The translations under genes were made by a program, and so were the position numbers. Under the pieces are notes generated by a model. The model was not told the origin of the DNA. It was given only the letters and a program-made list of their open reading frames with translations, and searched no databases. Positions 31,878 to 40,578 of a stretch of 64,000 nucleotides of DNA are shown here, one piece after another; position 1 is the first letter of the stretch; every line of letters begins with the position of its first letter. Source of the DNA: a virus; the IMG/VR virus record IMGVR_UViG_3300042391_001376, positions 140,905 to 204,904 of that record; one strand, 5' to 3'.

Positions 31878-32480
31878 ATGTCTGATATTAAATATTCTAA
31901 CTTAGAAATGTTCTGCAAAGAACCACAACAAGAAATAATTAACATAAAGAAATCATTCGAAGAACACGTATCACTTGTCCCCGATACAAAGTTTAGACCT
32001 AAACTTATGTTGTTTGATTTCTTTGGAACTAAGAAATTTGGTATATCTTCTAAACAATATGATACCGAAAAAGATTTCTATATTTCAATTTCAGAAATGC
32101 TTTATGCCTACTCTGGCTTTAATGCTGGTTCATGTCTTTTGGTATTAGATTCTAATTCTAAAATAAATGATCATTCTTCTGGCGCTTTAGTTGTTTACTT
32201 TGCGTCAGACGATGCAGCTGCAAGCATCAAACTCTATTACCATCAAACTGAGTCTAACTCAATTGAATGGATTGAATCTGAAGATGAACATGAAGTGATA
32301 GATTTAAAATCTAAAGATTCACCAAATAGAATAGTTGAACTATTATTTGTTCACACTCATCTCGATAGAGAACCATTCACTCAATCTGAATTACTTTCCT
32401 ACTATTCATTGAAAGGTTATAACTTTAGATCTTTTAAAGATTTAAAAACTTTTTATATAGACTATAGTTTTAAAAACTAA
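31878..32480 (+). CDS. Hypothetical protein, 200 aa
   Basis: Soluble, Ser/Asp/Glu-rich protein with alternating helices and strands (SNLEMFCKEPQQEIINIKKSF..., YNFRSFKDLKTFYI). No motif recognised. Follows the membrane protein by 11 nt. Confidence 0.65.
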   Translation: MSDIKYSNLEMFCKEPQQEIINIKKSFEEHVSLVPDTKFRPKLMLFDFFGTKKFGISSKQYDTEKDFYISISEMLYAYSGFNAGSCLLVLDSNSKINDHSSGALVVYFASDDAAASIKLYYHQTESNSIEWIESEDEHEVIDLKSKDSPNRIVELLFVHTHLDREPFTQSELLSYYSLKGYNFRSFKDLKTFYIDYSFKN

Positions 32481-32482
32481 TT

Positions 32483-32650
32483 ATGAAACATAAAGAATAT
32501 AAAAATAACGCAAAACAAAACAACAAAAAAATCTGTTCTATTTCAAACAAGTCTGTATTAATTTCTACTATAATTAATGAAGACGAAAGTGATGAAGTAG
32601 ACCAGTTAATGGCAACTCACAAAACATTTCATTGGACGGAGTCTTACTAA
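32483..32650 (+). CDS. Small polar protein, 55 aa
   Basis: Lys/Asn-rich N-terminus (MKHKEYKNNAKQNNKK) and acidic centre (INEDESDEVDQLM). It ends 1 nt before the helicase start, which supports coupled translation. No family recognised. Confidence 0.55.
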   Translation: MKHKEYKNNAKQNNKKICSISNKSVLISTIINEDESDEVDQLMATHKTFHWTESY

Positions 32651-32651
32651 A

Positions 32652-34331
32652 ATGACTTTAACTTTAAGACCTTATCAGATAGAAGCACTTGAATCTATTC
32701 AAAATCATCTAGACAAAGGTATAGTTAAACAACTTGTCGTTCTCCCAACTGGAGCCGGCAAGACTGTAATTTTTAGTAATATTCCTCAGACCATAAAAGA
32801 CAGTTTACCTATGCTAGTTTTAGCTCACCGTGGTGAGTTATTAACCCAAGCTAAAGATAAAATTCTTTGGTCTAATCCTCAACTGGATGTTCAGATTGAA
32901 AAAGCTGAAGATACAGCTGATCTATGCGATGTTGTAGTAGCATCTGTACCCACTTTGGGTAGAGCTGATTCTCAAAGAATATTAAAATATCCTAAAGACT
33001 ATTTTAAAACTATTATCATTGATGAAGCACACCACGCTGCTGCTGAAACATACCGTAGAATACTTGATTACTTTACTCCTAAATTTCTATTGGGTGTTAC
33101 AGCAACTCCTCAGAGATCTGACTCTGTTAGATTAACTGATGTATTTGATGAAATCACCTACTATAAAACTATTCAAGACTTGATCCAAGAAGGATACTTA
33201 TGTAGACTTGTTGGCTATAGAATAAAGACCGACACTGACATTTCAGAAGTGGAGACTTCGCATGGCGACTACATGGCATCCCAGTTGGAAGATACTATCA
33301 ATACTCCTACTCGTAACGCTATTGTTGTTAAATCTTATTTTGAGTTTGCGCAGAACAAAAAAGCAGTCGTATTCGCATCCGGTGTTAAGCACGCCAGAGA
33401 CTTGGCCGCATCCTTTGCGCAAAAGCAGATACCTGTACGAGTAATACTTGGAGACACTCCAGATGATGAACGAAAACAAGCACTTGCTGACTTTGCATCT
33501 GGTACTATCAAGGTAATAGTTAACGTTGGCGTACTAACAGAAGGGTTCGATGAGCCTTCTATCGGTGCGATTATACTTGCCCGACCAACACGTTCTTCCC
33601 TACTGTATACACAAATAGTAGGTCGTGGTACTAGACTTTACGAAGGTAAAGACAACTGCATTATCATAGATATTGCTGACACCACTAAAGGCAAGAAGCC
33701 TTTGGGATTACCAACTTTGTTGGGAATGCCACCTGAATTCGACCTGAAGGGTCAAGACCTAGTTGATGTAGCAGAAAAATATAAAGAGCTTGAAGACTAC
33801 TGTCCTGGTGAAGCTGTTCGTGTTTTATCTTTAGATGATATAGAACTAGCTTACAAACGTATCGATCTCTTTATGCCACCACCACCTAACGAAATAGTTC
33901 AAACCTATTCTCGTTTTGTTTGGGCCGAAGTAGCCGAAAATGATTTTCATTTAGGTATCAATCAGGATGAATCTATTAGAATTCATGTTGATGCTTTAGG
34001 CAGATGGACTACCACTCTAAAACAAAAAATAAAAGACGGTTCTAAAGATACTGTGCTTGGTCATCCAGAAGATATGCGTGAAGCATTTGTTCGTACCGAT
34101 AGGTGGATTACAAGTAACAGATCTTATAACCTAAATCTTTTAGATAATACTGCTGCTTGGAGATCTGATTCTCCAACAGATAAACAACACAAGATGCTTA
34201 AGCGCATGGGTATCCCAATCACTGCTGATATGACTAAAGGAACTGCTAGTCAGATTATATCTAAATACTATGAAGCTAATCCCAAGCCTAAATGGCTTGA
34301 AAACAAAATAGCTTCTAAAAAATGGAATTAA
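32652..34331 (+). CDS. Superfamily 2 DEAD/DEAH-box helicase
   Basis: 559 aa. Motif I LPTGAGKT, Ia LAHRGEL, II DEAHH, III TATPQR and VI QIVGRGTR are all clear, so both RecA-like lobes are complete. The organisation resembles phage DNA repair/replication helicases of the UvsW/RadD/ERCC3 type; RadD-like is likely from its DEAHH and compact size. A ~160 aa C-terminal extension ends with DKQHKMLKRMGIP. Acts on DNA forks or recombination intermediates, probably with RecA and SSB. Confidence 0.93.
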   Translation: MTLTLRPYQIEALESIQNHLDKGIVKQLVVLPTGAGKTVIFSNIPQTIKDSLPMLVLAHRGELLTQAKDKILWSNPQLDVQIEKAEDTADLCDVVVASVPTLGRADSQRILKYPKDYFKTIIIDEAHHAAAETYRRILDYFTPKFLLGVTATPQRSDSVRLTDVFDEITYYKTIQDLIQEGYLCRLVGYRIKTDTDISEVETSHGDYMASQLEDTINTPTRNAIVVKSYFEFAQNKKAVVFASGVKHARDLAASFAQKQIPVRVILGDTPDDERKQALADFASGTIKVIVNVGVLTEGFDEPSIGAIILARPTRSSLLYTQIVGRGTRLYEGKDNCIIIDIADTTKGKKPLGLPTLLGMPPEFDLKGQDLVDVAEKYKELEDYCPGEAVRVLSLDDIELAYKRIDLFMPPPPNEIVQTYSRFVWAEVAENDFHLGINQDESIRIHVDALGRWTTTLKQKIKDGSKDTVLGHPEDMREAFVRTDRWITSNRSYNLNLLDNTAAWRSDSPTDKQHKMLKRMGIPITADMTKGTASQIISKYYEANPKPKWLENKIASKKWN

Positions 34332-34345
34332 CCTGATATACTTTC

Positions 34346-34807
34346 ATGGTGAATAGATTTGATATTAAACATCCTCAAATAACTCCTGAAAAATATATCT
34401 TAAATAAATCAGATAAAAGATATAATTATTTAAAAGGATTATACATCCCATCTGATCCTGTAGAAACTCCTAAAATAATATACGCTGATCCTAACGATGC
34501 TTTAGAAGAATACATATCTTATGATAGCAAGCTTGATATAATTCCATTACATAGCCGCTATCATATGTACGTTGATTTACTATATTATGTTGATCCCGAT
34601 AGTATTAATATTATTGCAACAAAAATATATAGATTAGCTTTTGCTAATAACATTGGAAGAAACAGTACAGAAATAATACATGGACCTGTAATGATTTACG
34701 GAACTTCAATTGATTCACTTAATTCTAAATATAAAAATTGTTCTGTTCCTTACGAAGTAATAGAACAAGCATTTAGATTATATGACAACTATTGTTACGA
34801 AATTTAA
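34346..34807 (+). CDS. Hypothetical protein, 153 aa
   Basis: Tyr/Asn/Ile-rich soluble protein with no recognised motif (YNYLKGLYIPSDPVETP, PLHSRYHMYVDLLYYV). Follows the helicase by 14 nt. Strongly AT-rich codon use. Confidence 0.6.
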   Translation: MVNRFDIKHPQITPEKYILNKSDKRYNYLKGLYIPSDPVETPKIIYADPNDALEEYISYDSKLDIIPLHSRYHMYVDLLYYVDPDSINIIATKIYRLAFANNIGRNSTEIIHGPVMIYGTSIDSLNSKYKNCSVPYEVIEQAFRLYDNYCYEI

Positions 34808-34863
34808 GTTACAGCAAAACCTCGGGGATAGACACAAACCCATACAATAAATAAGGAAACAAT

Positions 34864-35064
34864 ATGTTAAGTGTAGTTATAGGTAACGACATCAAAGATG
34901 TAGAAAAATTAAATACTGCTATTGATAAACTACAACAACTTAATAACGACAATCAAACAGATGAAGTTATTGATTGGTTAAAGGGTATACATAGCATCTT
35001 GACTGATAAAAATTTTGGTCAAGAAATGTATGACACGTCTGAATTACTAGACGAAACATTATAA
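34864..35064 (+). CDS. Small helical protein, 66 aa
   Basis: Acidic, helix-rich (DVEKLNTAIDKLQQLNNDNQTDEVIDWL), AAGGAAAC upstream. Located just before the tRNA-Leu. Unknown function. Confidence 0.6.
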   Translation: MLSVVIGNDIKDVEKLNTAIDKLQQLNNDNQTDEVIDWLKGIHSILTDKNFGQEMYDTSELLDETL

Positions 35065-35072
35065 CCGGTTAT

Positions 35073-35158
35073 GCCCAGGTGGCGGAACCGGTAGACGCAA
35101 GGGGCTTAAACCCCCTCGATTAGAAATGATCGTACGGGTTCGATCCCCGTCTTGGGCA
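35073..35158 (+). tRNA. tRNA-Leu (UAA)
   Basis: Acceptor GCCCAGG/CTTGGGC, long variable arm as in type II tRNAs, anticodon loop CTTAAAC. Decodes UUA, a codon rare in most actinobacteria but common here. Confidence 0.93.
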
Positions 35159-35178
35159 CAAAAGAACAAAGGAACTCT

Positions 35179-36618
35179 ATGCGGAATAAGAGCCACTATC
35201 TAAAACTGTTGTTAACAACAGCATTAATGTTAACAGTTCTTGTTAACTCAAAAACTAATACAGCTAATGCTGGCGATGTTGCACCAGCTGTTTCAACTGT
35301 TAAGTTTTATCGTAAACTGACCAACTATTATTTGCCCAATTTATCATCTGCAGTCCCAAGAATGGGTGCAGATATAGCTTACAATAATAACTTCAGAGGA
35401 CAAGATTCCTTTATAGTTATTCTTGATACTGGCATTGAAGCTGTCCACTCATTCTTTGGTGGCAGAGTAGCACTTGAAGCTTGCTTCGCCGTCAAATGCC
35501 CCAATGGTCAAATATCTATGGTTGGTTCTGGTGCAGCAGCCCCAATTCATTGGCACGGTACCCATGTTGCAGGCATTGCCGCTGGACTTAACTCATCTAT
35601 TAGAGGTATAGCACCAAGCGCAAAGATCATTGCAGTAAATGTTTTTGCTGCAGATGGTTCTGCTTCAGACTCTGATCTTATTCGCGCATTACAATGGGTT
35701 GATTCTATATCTGATCAATATAATATTGCGGCTGTCAACATGTCTCTTGGTACACCAGGAACATTTAAATCTTCATGCAACTCTTATATACCAGATTTAA
35801 CTTCAATTATTTCTACATTGAAGTCTAAAAATATTGCTACTGTAGTTTCAGCCGGCAACGAAGGCCAGCGTGGAATGAGTTCCCCAGCATGCATTACAGA
35901 CACTGTCAGTGTTGCCGCAACTTACACTGCTGGAGACGGCAGTGACAGAGTTACTAGCTTTAGCAACGTTAATGAATTAACTGATTTATCAGCTCCTGGA
36001 TACAACATAGTGTCTTCCAAACTTATGGGTGCATATGGTGCATCTTCAGGAACATCTATGTCAGCACCTATGGTTGCTGGCGCATTTGCAGTATACCGTT
36101 CTAAGTTTGGCGTACAATCAGTAGATAAAGTAGTATCTGACTTTCAATCTACTGGAATCAACGCAGTAGATGATTACACCAAAATTGTTACAAAAAGAAT
36201 AGATTTTAGATCCCTGTTTTCAACACCTGGATCTACACCCCCACCACCCACCACAACTATTCCCTCACCAACTACAACAACTCCATCACCTACTACCACC
36301 GTACTTGATGAAGATGATGAATCAGAAGACTATTTAAATATTCCTTACATTATAACTTTGAAAAAGTTTGCAACTAGACTATCTTATATTCGATTAGACT
36401 TTACATACAGATATACAAATATACCTGTGTCTAATTTTATTTTAAGGTGCAGATATGCAGACAATAAAATTGTTGATAAAGTTATTAGCAATAGAAACAG
36501 AACAACTAATTCTTACTTTATATCAATATCTTCATTAAATATTCGCTCATGTAGAATGGCCGCAGTATCAACAGATGGTACTGTCGGTCAATTCTCCAAA
36601 TACATATTGGTGAAATAA
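35179..36618 (+). CDS. Secreted subtilisin-like serine protease (S8)
   Basis: 479 aa from ATG 35179 with AAAGGAAC upstream. A Sec signal peptide ends at TANAG (~residue 31). The triad is complete: D83 (ILDTG), H126 (HGTHVAG) and S293 (SGTSMSAP), with the oxyanion Asn N227 (SAGNEG). After ~residue 355 a Pro/Thr linker (PPPPTTTIPSPTT...) joins an acidic stretch and a beta-rich C-terminal domain. It should act outside the cell, perhaps on host surface proteins. Secreted subtilases are unusual in phages. Confidence 0.93.
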   Translation: MRNKSHYLKLLLTTALMLTVLVNSKTNTANAGDVAPAVSTVKFYRKLTNYYLPNLSSAVPRMGADIAYNNNFRGQDSFIVILDTGIEAVHSFFGGRVALEACFAVKCPNGQISMVGSGAAAPIHWHGTHVAGIAAGLNSSIRGIAPSAKIIAVNVFAADGSASDSDLIRALQWVDSISDQYNIAAVNMSLGTPGTFKSSCNSYIPDLTSIISTLKSKNIATVVSAGNEGQRGMSSPACITDTVSVAATYTAGDGSDRVTSFSNVNELTDLSAPGYNIVSSKLMGAYGASSGTSMSAPMVAGAFAVYRSKFGVQSVDKVVSDFQSTGINAVDDYTKIVTKRIDFRSLFSTPGSTPPPPTTTIPSPTTTTPSPTTTVLDEDDESEDYLNIPYIITLKKFATRLSYIRLDFTYRYTNIPVSNFILRCRYADNKIVDKVISNRNRTTNSYFISISSLNIRSCRMAAVSTDGTVGQFSKYILVK

Positions 36619-36620
36619 TT

Positions 36621-36677
36621 ATGTATATACTTCCATTAATTGGCATATTAATTATACTTGTTGTACTTTTAACTTAA
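36621..36677 (+). CDS. Micro membrane peptide, 18 aa
   Basis: A single hydrophobic helix, MYILPLIGILIILVVLLT, immediately after the protease stop. No clear ribosome site; tentative. Confidence 0.3.
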   Translation: MYILPLIGILIILVVLLT

Positions 36678-36689
36678 AAACGGAGTTCT

Positions 36690-37004
36690 ATGAACTGGCA
36701 AGACAGAGCTTATTGCAAAGGGTTTACCCATATATTTTATGGTAAACTTGCTGAAAGACCACAAGCTACAGCTCGTAGAGAAGCAATTGCATATTCTATT
36801 TGCGCAAAATGTCCAGTCTTTAACGAATGCAGACAACATGCTAGAGCTCATGGCGAGCTAGGATATTGGGCTGGAGAAAATGAATATGATAGATATTTGT
36901 TAGGTTTTAAACCAATAGTTTCATTTGGTGCTTTTTTAAGATCTGCTCAGATTTATTTAGAAAGAAAACAAAAATTAATTAAAAAGGAAAATAAAACATC
37001 ATGA
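36690..37004 (+). CDS. WhiB-family Fe-S regulator 2
   Basis: 104 aa. Cys at 9, 38, 41 and 47 and a GYWAG turn (58-62) give the WhiB fold, with a longer C-terminus that is hydrophobic then Lys-rich (LERKQKLIKKENK). Starts NWQDRAYC, as actinobacterial WhiB proteins often do (W-x-x-A-C). Ends in an ATGA overlap with an XRE-type regulator, so the two are co-expressed. Confidence 0.92.
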   Translation: MNWQDRAYCKGFTHIFYGKLAERPQATARREAIAYSICAKCPVFNECRQHARAHGELGYWAGENEYDRYLLGFKPIVSFGAFLRSAQIYLERKQKLIKKENKTS

Positions 37005-37243
37005 CTAAGAACAAAAAAATTGATTCTAAAATTAATGATATCAAAGATCATTTAGCAACGGCTATTTACACTAGAAGAACTAGTCTCGGATATACACAAC
37101 AACAGCTTGCTGATGTTTGTGCTATAGACCGCAAAACAATTAATCGTATTGAAAATGGACATTTTTCCCCAAACCTTGATACATTAGTGCGGATCTTTGA
37201 TATACTAGACATCAAATCAAAATCAGTGTTTGAAGCTAAGTAG
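37001..37243 (+). CDS. XRE-family helix-turn-helix regulator
   Basis: 80 aa. RTSLGYTQQQLADVCAIDRKT then INRIENGHFSPNLDTLVRI is the Cro/C1-type HTH, complete with the conserved Q and E residues. It should bind DNA as a dimer. Coupled to the WhiB-like gene by 4-nt overlap, so a combined WhiB/XRE switch is possible. Confidence 0.9.
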   Translation: MTKNKKIDSKINDIKDHLATAIYTRRTSLGYTQQQLADVCAIDRKTINRIENGHFSPNLDTLVRIFDILDIKSKSVFEAK

Positions 37244-37252
37244 TAAAACATT

Positions 37253-37357
37253 ATGAATTGGTTTGACTGGCTTAGAATTGCACTTGTTATTCCAGCTACT
37301 TTAGCTGTTATTGGATTAATTTTAGTGTTAGTTGATGACATTAAACAAAACAAATAA
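37253..37357 (+). CDS. Micro membrane protein, 34 aa
   Basis: Single transmembrane helix (LRIALVIPATLAVIGLILVLV) with a charged tail. Just after the XRE gene and before the tRNA/RNA cluster. Unknown role. Confidence 0.45.
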   Translation: MNWFDWLRIALVIPATLAVIGLILVLVDDIKQNK

Positions 37358-37361
37358 ATAT

Positions 37362-37420
37362 TAATAGGGGATCCGTTAGCGTATAGCTCGGCTTAAACGA
37401 CACTGTGGTGTGCCCTATTA
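37362..37420 (+). ncRNA. Structured RNA candidate B
   Basis: Perfect 8-bp closing stem TAATAGGG/CCCTATTA around 43 nt with internal CGTT/AACG and ACAC/GTGT stems. It abuts tRNA-Asn, so it probably lies in the same transcript. Shares TAGCGT...CTTAAACG with the element at 41979. Confidence 0.5.
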
Positions 37421-37423
37421 TAT

Positions 37424-37496
37424 TGGCGAGTAGCTCAGTTGGCAGAGCAAGGGACTGTTAATCCCTGGGTCGTAGGTTCGAGCCCTACCTCGCCAG
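37424..37496 (+). tRNA. tRNA-Asn (GUU)
   Basis: Acceptor TGGCGAG/CTCGCCA, loop CTGTTAA, discriminator G. The 3' CCA is encoded (37497-37499); its last A is also the first base of the next gene's ATG. Confidence 0.93.
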
Positions 37497-37498
37497 CC

Positions 37499-37657
37499 AT
37501 GATACAACTTATAAAACAAATAATTTTACCTGGACCATTTGATCCAGACTTAAGACTACCAATTATTATTATTATATCAATGATTTTTTATATGAGAAAT
37601 TATATAAAAAGAAATTGGGATTACATTCAAGATGAACTTGATAGTGATTGGGAATAA
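37499..37657 (+). CDS. Small membrane protein, 52 aa
   Basis: ATG 37499 overlaps the tRNA-encoded CCA. One hydrophobic segment (LPIIIIISMIFYM) between an amphipathic start and an acidic tail. No ribosome site is visible, since the tRNA precedes it directly; translation is uncertain. Confidence 0.45.
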   Translation: MIQLIKQIILPGPFDPDLRLPIIIIISMIFYMRNYIKRNWDYIQDELDSDWE

Positions 37658-37670
37658 CATTTAATAGATT

Positions 37671-37743
37671 GCGCTTTTAGCTCAGTCGGTAGAGCACCGG
37701 ACTTTTAATCCGTTGGTCCTGGGTTCGAACCCCAGAGAGCGCA
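37671..37743 (+). tRNA. tRNA-Lys (UUU)
   Basis: Acceptor GCGCTTT/AGAGCGC, loop CTTTTAA, standard D and T arms. Decodes AAA. Confidence 0.93.
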
Positions 37744-37808
37744 CAAGTGCTCGAAATAAAAACATACTGTGATATGTCTTTTGGCACAAGAACTACAAAA
37801 GGAACAAT

Positions 37809-38522
37809 ATGAAAAACAAAATTAAATTATCTTTAGTTACATCTTTATTAATACTAGGATCTTTATCTTTTCCAACAGCTTTACTTGCTAATAATCAGGA
37901 GCCTATATTGATTCAAATATATGATACTGATATTGGCACTGAAGCTTTTGAGCAGTTGGTTAATTACGGCAATGGCGGTCATGCTGCATTAGGTGCTATA
38001 CTTGGGGATGCCCAAAATATGCAACAGAACCCAGGTATCGGCCTTGGCATTGGTTCAGGTGGCCTCGGTTATAGGCCTTCTGTTACTATCGCCGTATGGA
38101 CTGATGCAGTCTTTGACAAATCTCTTGGATTGGCTACTATTAAAAGTTACTTTAATGTACCTAGCAGTCCAGTAACTACCAACGGTGATTGTGCTATAGC
38201 TTGCGATGGAACAGTTCAACAACCTGAACCTGTCCAACAAATAGTGGAGACTGTTGTTCAACAACCTGTTTTAATTCAACAGCCAGAACCGCAAGAACAA
38301 GCATCAGCACCACAAATATTATTAGATAATACACCACAGCATATAGAGCCCACAGTATCTCTTGAACCACTTTCTTCATATACTACTCCAGCTGTTTTGA
38401 CTCTTCAATCATCTATTAGTAACAAAGTTGTTTCTGATAAAAAAGTTATTAACAAAAAGAAAATTATCACCAAGAAAGTAGCACGACATGCCACCAGTAA
38501 AGCAGTTAAAAGACACCCGTAG
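37809..38522 (+). CDS. Secreted protein, Gln/Pro-rich with basic tail
   Basis: 237 aa. A signal peptide (KLSLVTSLLILGSLSFPTALLA) leads to a ~100 aa globular part with GIGLGIGSGGLGYRP, then a Gln/Pro/Val-rich linker and a Lys-rich tail (KVINKKKIITKKVARH). The tail could bind wall polymers. AAGGAAC upstream. No family recognised. Confidence 0.7.
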   Translation: MKNKIKLSLVTSLLILGSLSFPTALLANNQEPILIQIYDTDIGTEAFEQLVNYGNGGHAALGAILGDAQNMQQNPGIGLGIGSGGLGYRPSVTIAVWTDAVFDKSLGLATIKSYFNVPSSPVTTNGDCAIACDGTVQQPEPVQQIVETVVQQPVLIQQPEPQEQASAPQILLDNTPQHIEPTVSLEPLSSYTTPAVLTLQSSISNKVVSDKKVINKKKIITKKVARHATSKAVKRHP

Positions 38523-38820
38523 TCCAGAAGAAATTGCCATCCAATCCGCAATGACTTCACACTATACTATTTTGGTTCCAGGCTATAAAGCTAAAAATGT
38601 ACGCATTAAAAATCCACTTACTGGTAAAGACCCACTCTTTAGCGTAGAAGATCCACAATTCTTTGAGTTGTTTTATGATCTTGCTCAAAAAGGTCTTAAA
38701 GAAAAAATGATGCGCGAGATTGAAACATTTGCTGCCAATCTAGATCCTGATTGGCAAGCTGTTTATTCTGCTCTTGAAGGTTACTTCAAAGCAAAAGAAT
38801 CTTCTAATGAGATTGCTTAA
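38488..38820 (+). CDS. Hypothetical protein, 110 aa
   Basis: Starts inside the end of the secreted protein gene (35 nt overlap). Helical C-terminal half (LFYDLAQKGLKEKMMREIETFAANLDPDW). No family recognised; the overlap suggests translational coupling. Confidence 0.6.
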   Translation: MPPVKQLKDTRSPEEIAIQSAMTSHYTILVPGYKAKNVRIKNPLTGKDPLFSVEDPQFFELFYDLAQKGLKEKMMREIETFAANLDPDWQAVYSALEGYFKAKESSNEIA

Positions 38821-39007
38821 ATCTTTAGTTACACGTAATATCCAACATGCTAGAACAAGACGATCTGAAATTTTAGAAAATGATATTTCAACTATTCGTT
38901 ATTGGGATGGATACATAAGTGCTTTAGAATCCATAGTGCACGTTTTACCTGAAGACACCGAAACACATGAACAACAAGAAAAAATACATGGACACCAAAC
39001 AGATTAA
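38807..39007 (+). CDS. Small hypothetical protein, 66 aa
   Basis: ATG 38807 gives a 14-nt overlap with the previous gene; a more upstream ATG (38774) would overlap more. Charged helix-rich protein ending in His/Gln-rich KIHGHQTD. Unknown. Confidence 0.5.
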   Translation: MRLLKSLVTRNIQHARTRRSEILENDISTIRYWDGYISALESIVHVLPEDTETHEQQEKIHGHQTD

Positions 39008-39320
39008 ATCAGGAAGTTCTACGCTTCTAATCCTAAATTACTTAGGTATGCGAAAGCGTATGGATAAACCTTGGGCAACAGATTTAAATATAGCTCAGTT
39101 TTTTTCACATAAGTTACAAAAAAGAACTAAGCAGGGCGCGGATGCTAGACAGGCTTTAGATAATTTGCTTAAAGCAGATTATGTTGTCAAAAAAAAAATT
39201 AAAGGTATTGATTATTATTCTATTACAGAATTAGGTTGTCGCATACCTTATATAGTTGCAAACCGTCTAGCTAGCAGCCCTACTTATCAACACAGAACTA
39301 AACATCACAACGATGATTAA
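38967..39320 (+). CDS. Winged-helix-like protein, 117 aa
   Basis: The segment TDLNIAQFFSHKLQKRTKQGADARQALDNLLKADYVVKKKI has the helix-turn-helix plus wing pattern of small regulators, and the next part (DYYSITELGCR) supports a winged helix. Start uncertain (38967 or 38988). It overlaps its neighbour by ~40 nt. Confidence 0.55.
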   Translation: MNNKKKYMDTKQIKSGSSTLLILNYLGMRKRMDKPWATDLNIAQFFSHKLQKRTKQGADARQALDNLLKADYVVKKKIKGIDYYSITELGCRIPYIVANRLASSPTYQHRTKHHNDD

Positions 39321-39481
39321 TTAAATCTGCGTGGTTCTTTGATCGCATCCCAATACATTTGTCCTACGCGATCTTCGTAACTTCTAGGTGTATTGTGATA
39401 TTCGTAGTTGTTTACTGCTTTCATTGTAAATTTATGAAATGTAAATGCTATTGCTGTTAAAATTATTAGTGTGATTATCAT
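39317..39481 (-). CDS. Small minus-strand membrane protein, 54 aa
   Basis: An isolated minus-strand ORF in a plus-strand block. An N-terminal hydrophobic helix (IITLIILTAIAFTF) is followed by a polar tail (YEDRVGQMYWDAIKEP). Its stop overlaps the convergent stop of the previous gene. No other ORF explains this stretch. Confidence 0.5.
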   Translation of the reverse strand: MIITLIILTAIAFTFHKFTMKAVNNYEYHNTPRSYEDRVGQMYWDAIKEPRRFN

Positions 39482-39557
39482 GTTCTACATAGTATCATGC
39501 TATCACGTTAAGTGAACCCACTAACTTGTAGTATCTCTAAAATAGATAGGTCCCATC

Positions 39558-40097
39558 ATGCATGAAGAAGTATTAGCTTGTTCGTATTCTAAATGTGATG
39601 TTTATCTTTTGAAGCCCGGCAAAGCTCAATGTTCTTATGAGGGCACTGATGAATGCAAGGCTGAAACAGAATATTTACAGAACACTATTGATAAAACTAA
39701 AGTTCTTAAAACAGATAAAGAATCTTTTAACGAAATCAAAAAATTGGAAGATGACATTAAACTTTGGAAGAAAATTGCAGATGATTGGAGACAAGCAGCT
39801 ATTGCACTAGCAACAGACGCAGGTGATCCTTACATGGCTATAGACTGTTATGAAGATATTAGCAGTGGACTATACGATACAGTCCGCGAAAGAATGTATG
39901 TTAGTCCATCAACTAAACAAAGAGCTTTTGATGGCATTCATGATTATGCAACTTTGATTTGTACAAAAGCAGGCGAAGCTCAAGAACTTAGAGTTGCAGC
40001 AGAAGATGTTAGTGATGCTGAGAATACCTATTATTGGGAAGGCTATGAAGCAGCATTAGACTTTGCTATTGACTCATTGCCAAATTATAACAATTAA
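39558..40097 (+). CDS. Coiled-coil hypothetical protein, 179 aa
   Basis: N-terminal Cys group (ACSYSKC...QCSYEGTDEC) then long helix (residues ~38-85) and a second helical part. AGGTCCC is a weak ribosome site. No family recognised. Confidence 0.65.
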   Translation: MHEEVLACSYSKCDVYLLKPGKAQCSYEGTDECKAETEYLQNTIDKTKVLKTDKESFNEIKKLEDDIKLWKKIADDWRQAAIALATDAGDPYMAIDCYEDISSGLYDTVRERMYVSPSTKQRAFDGIHDYATLICTKAGEAQELRVAAEDVSDAENTYYWEGYEAALDFAIDSLPNYNN

Positions 40098-40102
40098 TTA
40101 TG

Positions 40103-40175
<73 letters not shown>

Positions 40176-40177
40176 CT

Positions 40178-40399
40178 ATGAAAAAAATACTTATATTATT
40201 TATATTAATAACAACACTTTCTAGTTGTGCTACTTCTAGCTACGATAACTATTATCAAGAAGAACCTTATCCAGGTTATAGTGATGGTTATGATCAAGAC
40301 TGTTCAGACATTGGTCAAGAAGTTCCAGTCCCATATGATGATCCAGATGGTCTTGATGCTGATGGCGATGGCTGGGGTTGTGAAAGTTACGGAGGCTAA
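40178..40399 (+). CDS. Lipoprotein with Excalibur-type Ca-binding domain
   Basis: 73 aa from ATG 40178. Signal II with lipobox LSSC (C17). The mature part ends DCSDIG...DPDGLDADGDGWGCES, the Excalibur pattern (D-x-D-x-D-G-x-x-C-E), known from actinobacterial and Bacillus surface proteins. It should sit on the outer face of the membrane. It starts directly after the tRNA. Confidence 0.85.
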   Translation: MKKILILFILITTLSSCATSSYDNYYQEEPYPGYSDGYDQDCSDIGQEVPVPYDDPDGLDADGDGWGCESYGG

Positions 40400-40401
40400 T
40401 T

Positions 40402-40572
40402 ATGAAAACAGAATCTGAACAACAACCATATATTAAACAAATGCCTAAGGGTGAATGTACTTATTGCGACCTAGAGTATGATAAGCCTACTGGCTTCTTT
40501 CCGCCTCACACAGCGTCTCCTAGGTGCCAATCAGGGCATCACAGTCACTGTACCTGCGATACTTGTTTTTAG
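40402..40572 (+). CDS. Small zinc-finger protein, 56 aa
   Basis: Cys and His are arranged as CTYC, RCQSGHHSHCTCDTC, enough for two zinc sites. Starts 2 nt after the Excalibur lipoprotein gene. Function unknown. Confidence 0.65.
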   Translation: MKTESEQQPYIKQMPKGECTYCDLEYDKPTGFFPPHTASPRCQSGHHSHCTCDTCF

Positions 40573-40578
40573 GACTTT

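Noticed and set aside
37439-37498. ORF start inside tRNA-Asn
   Set aside because: The bases form the tRNA; only ATG 37499 is plausible.
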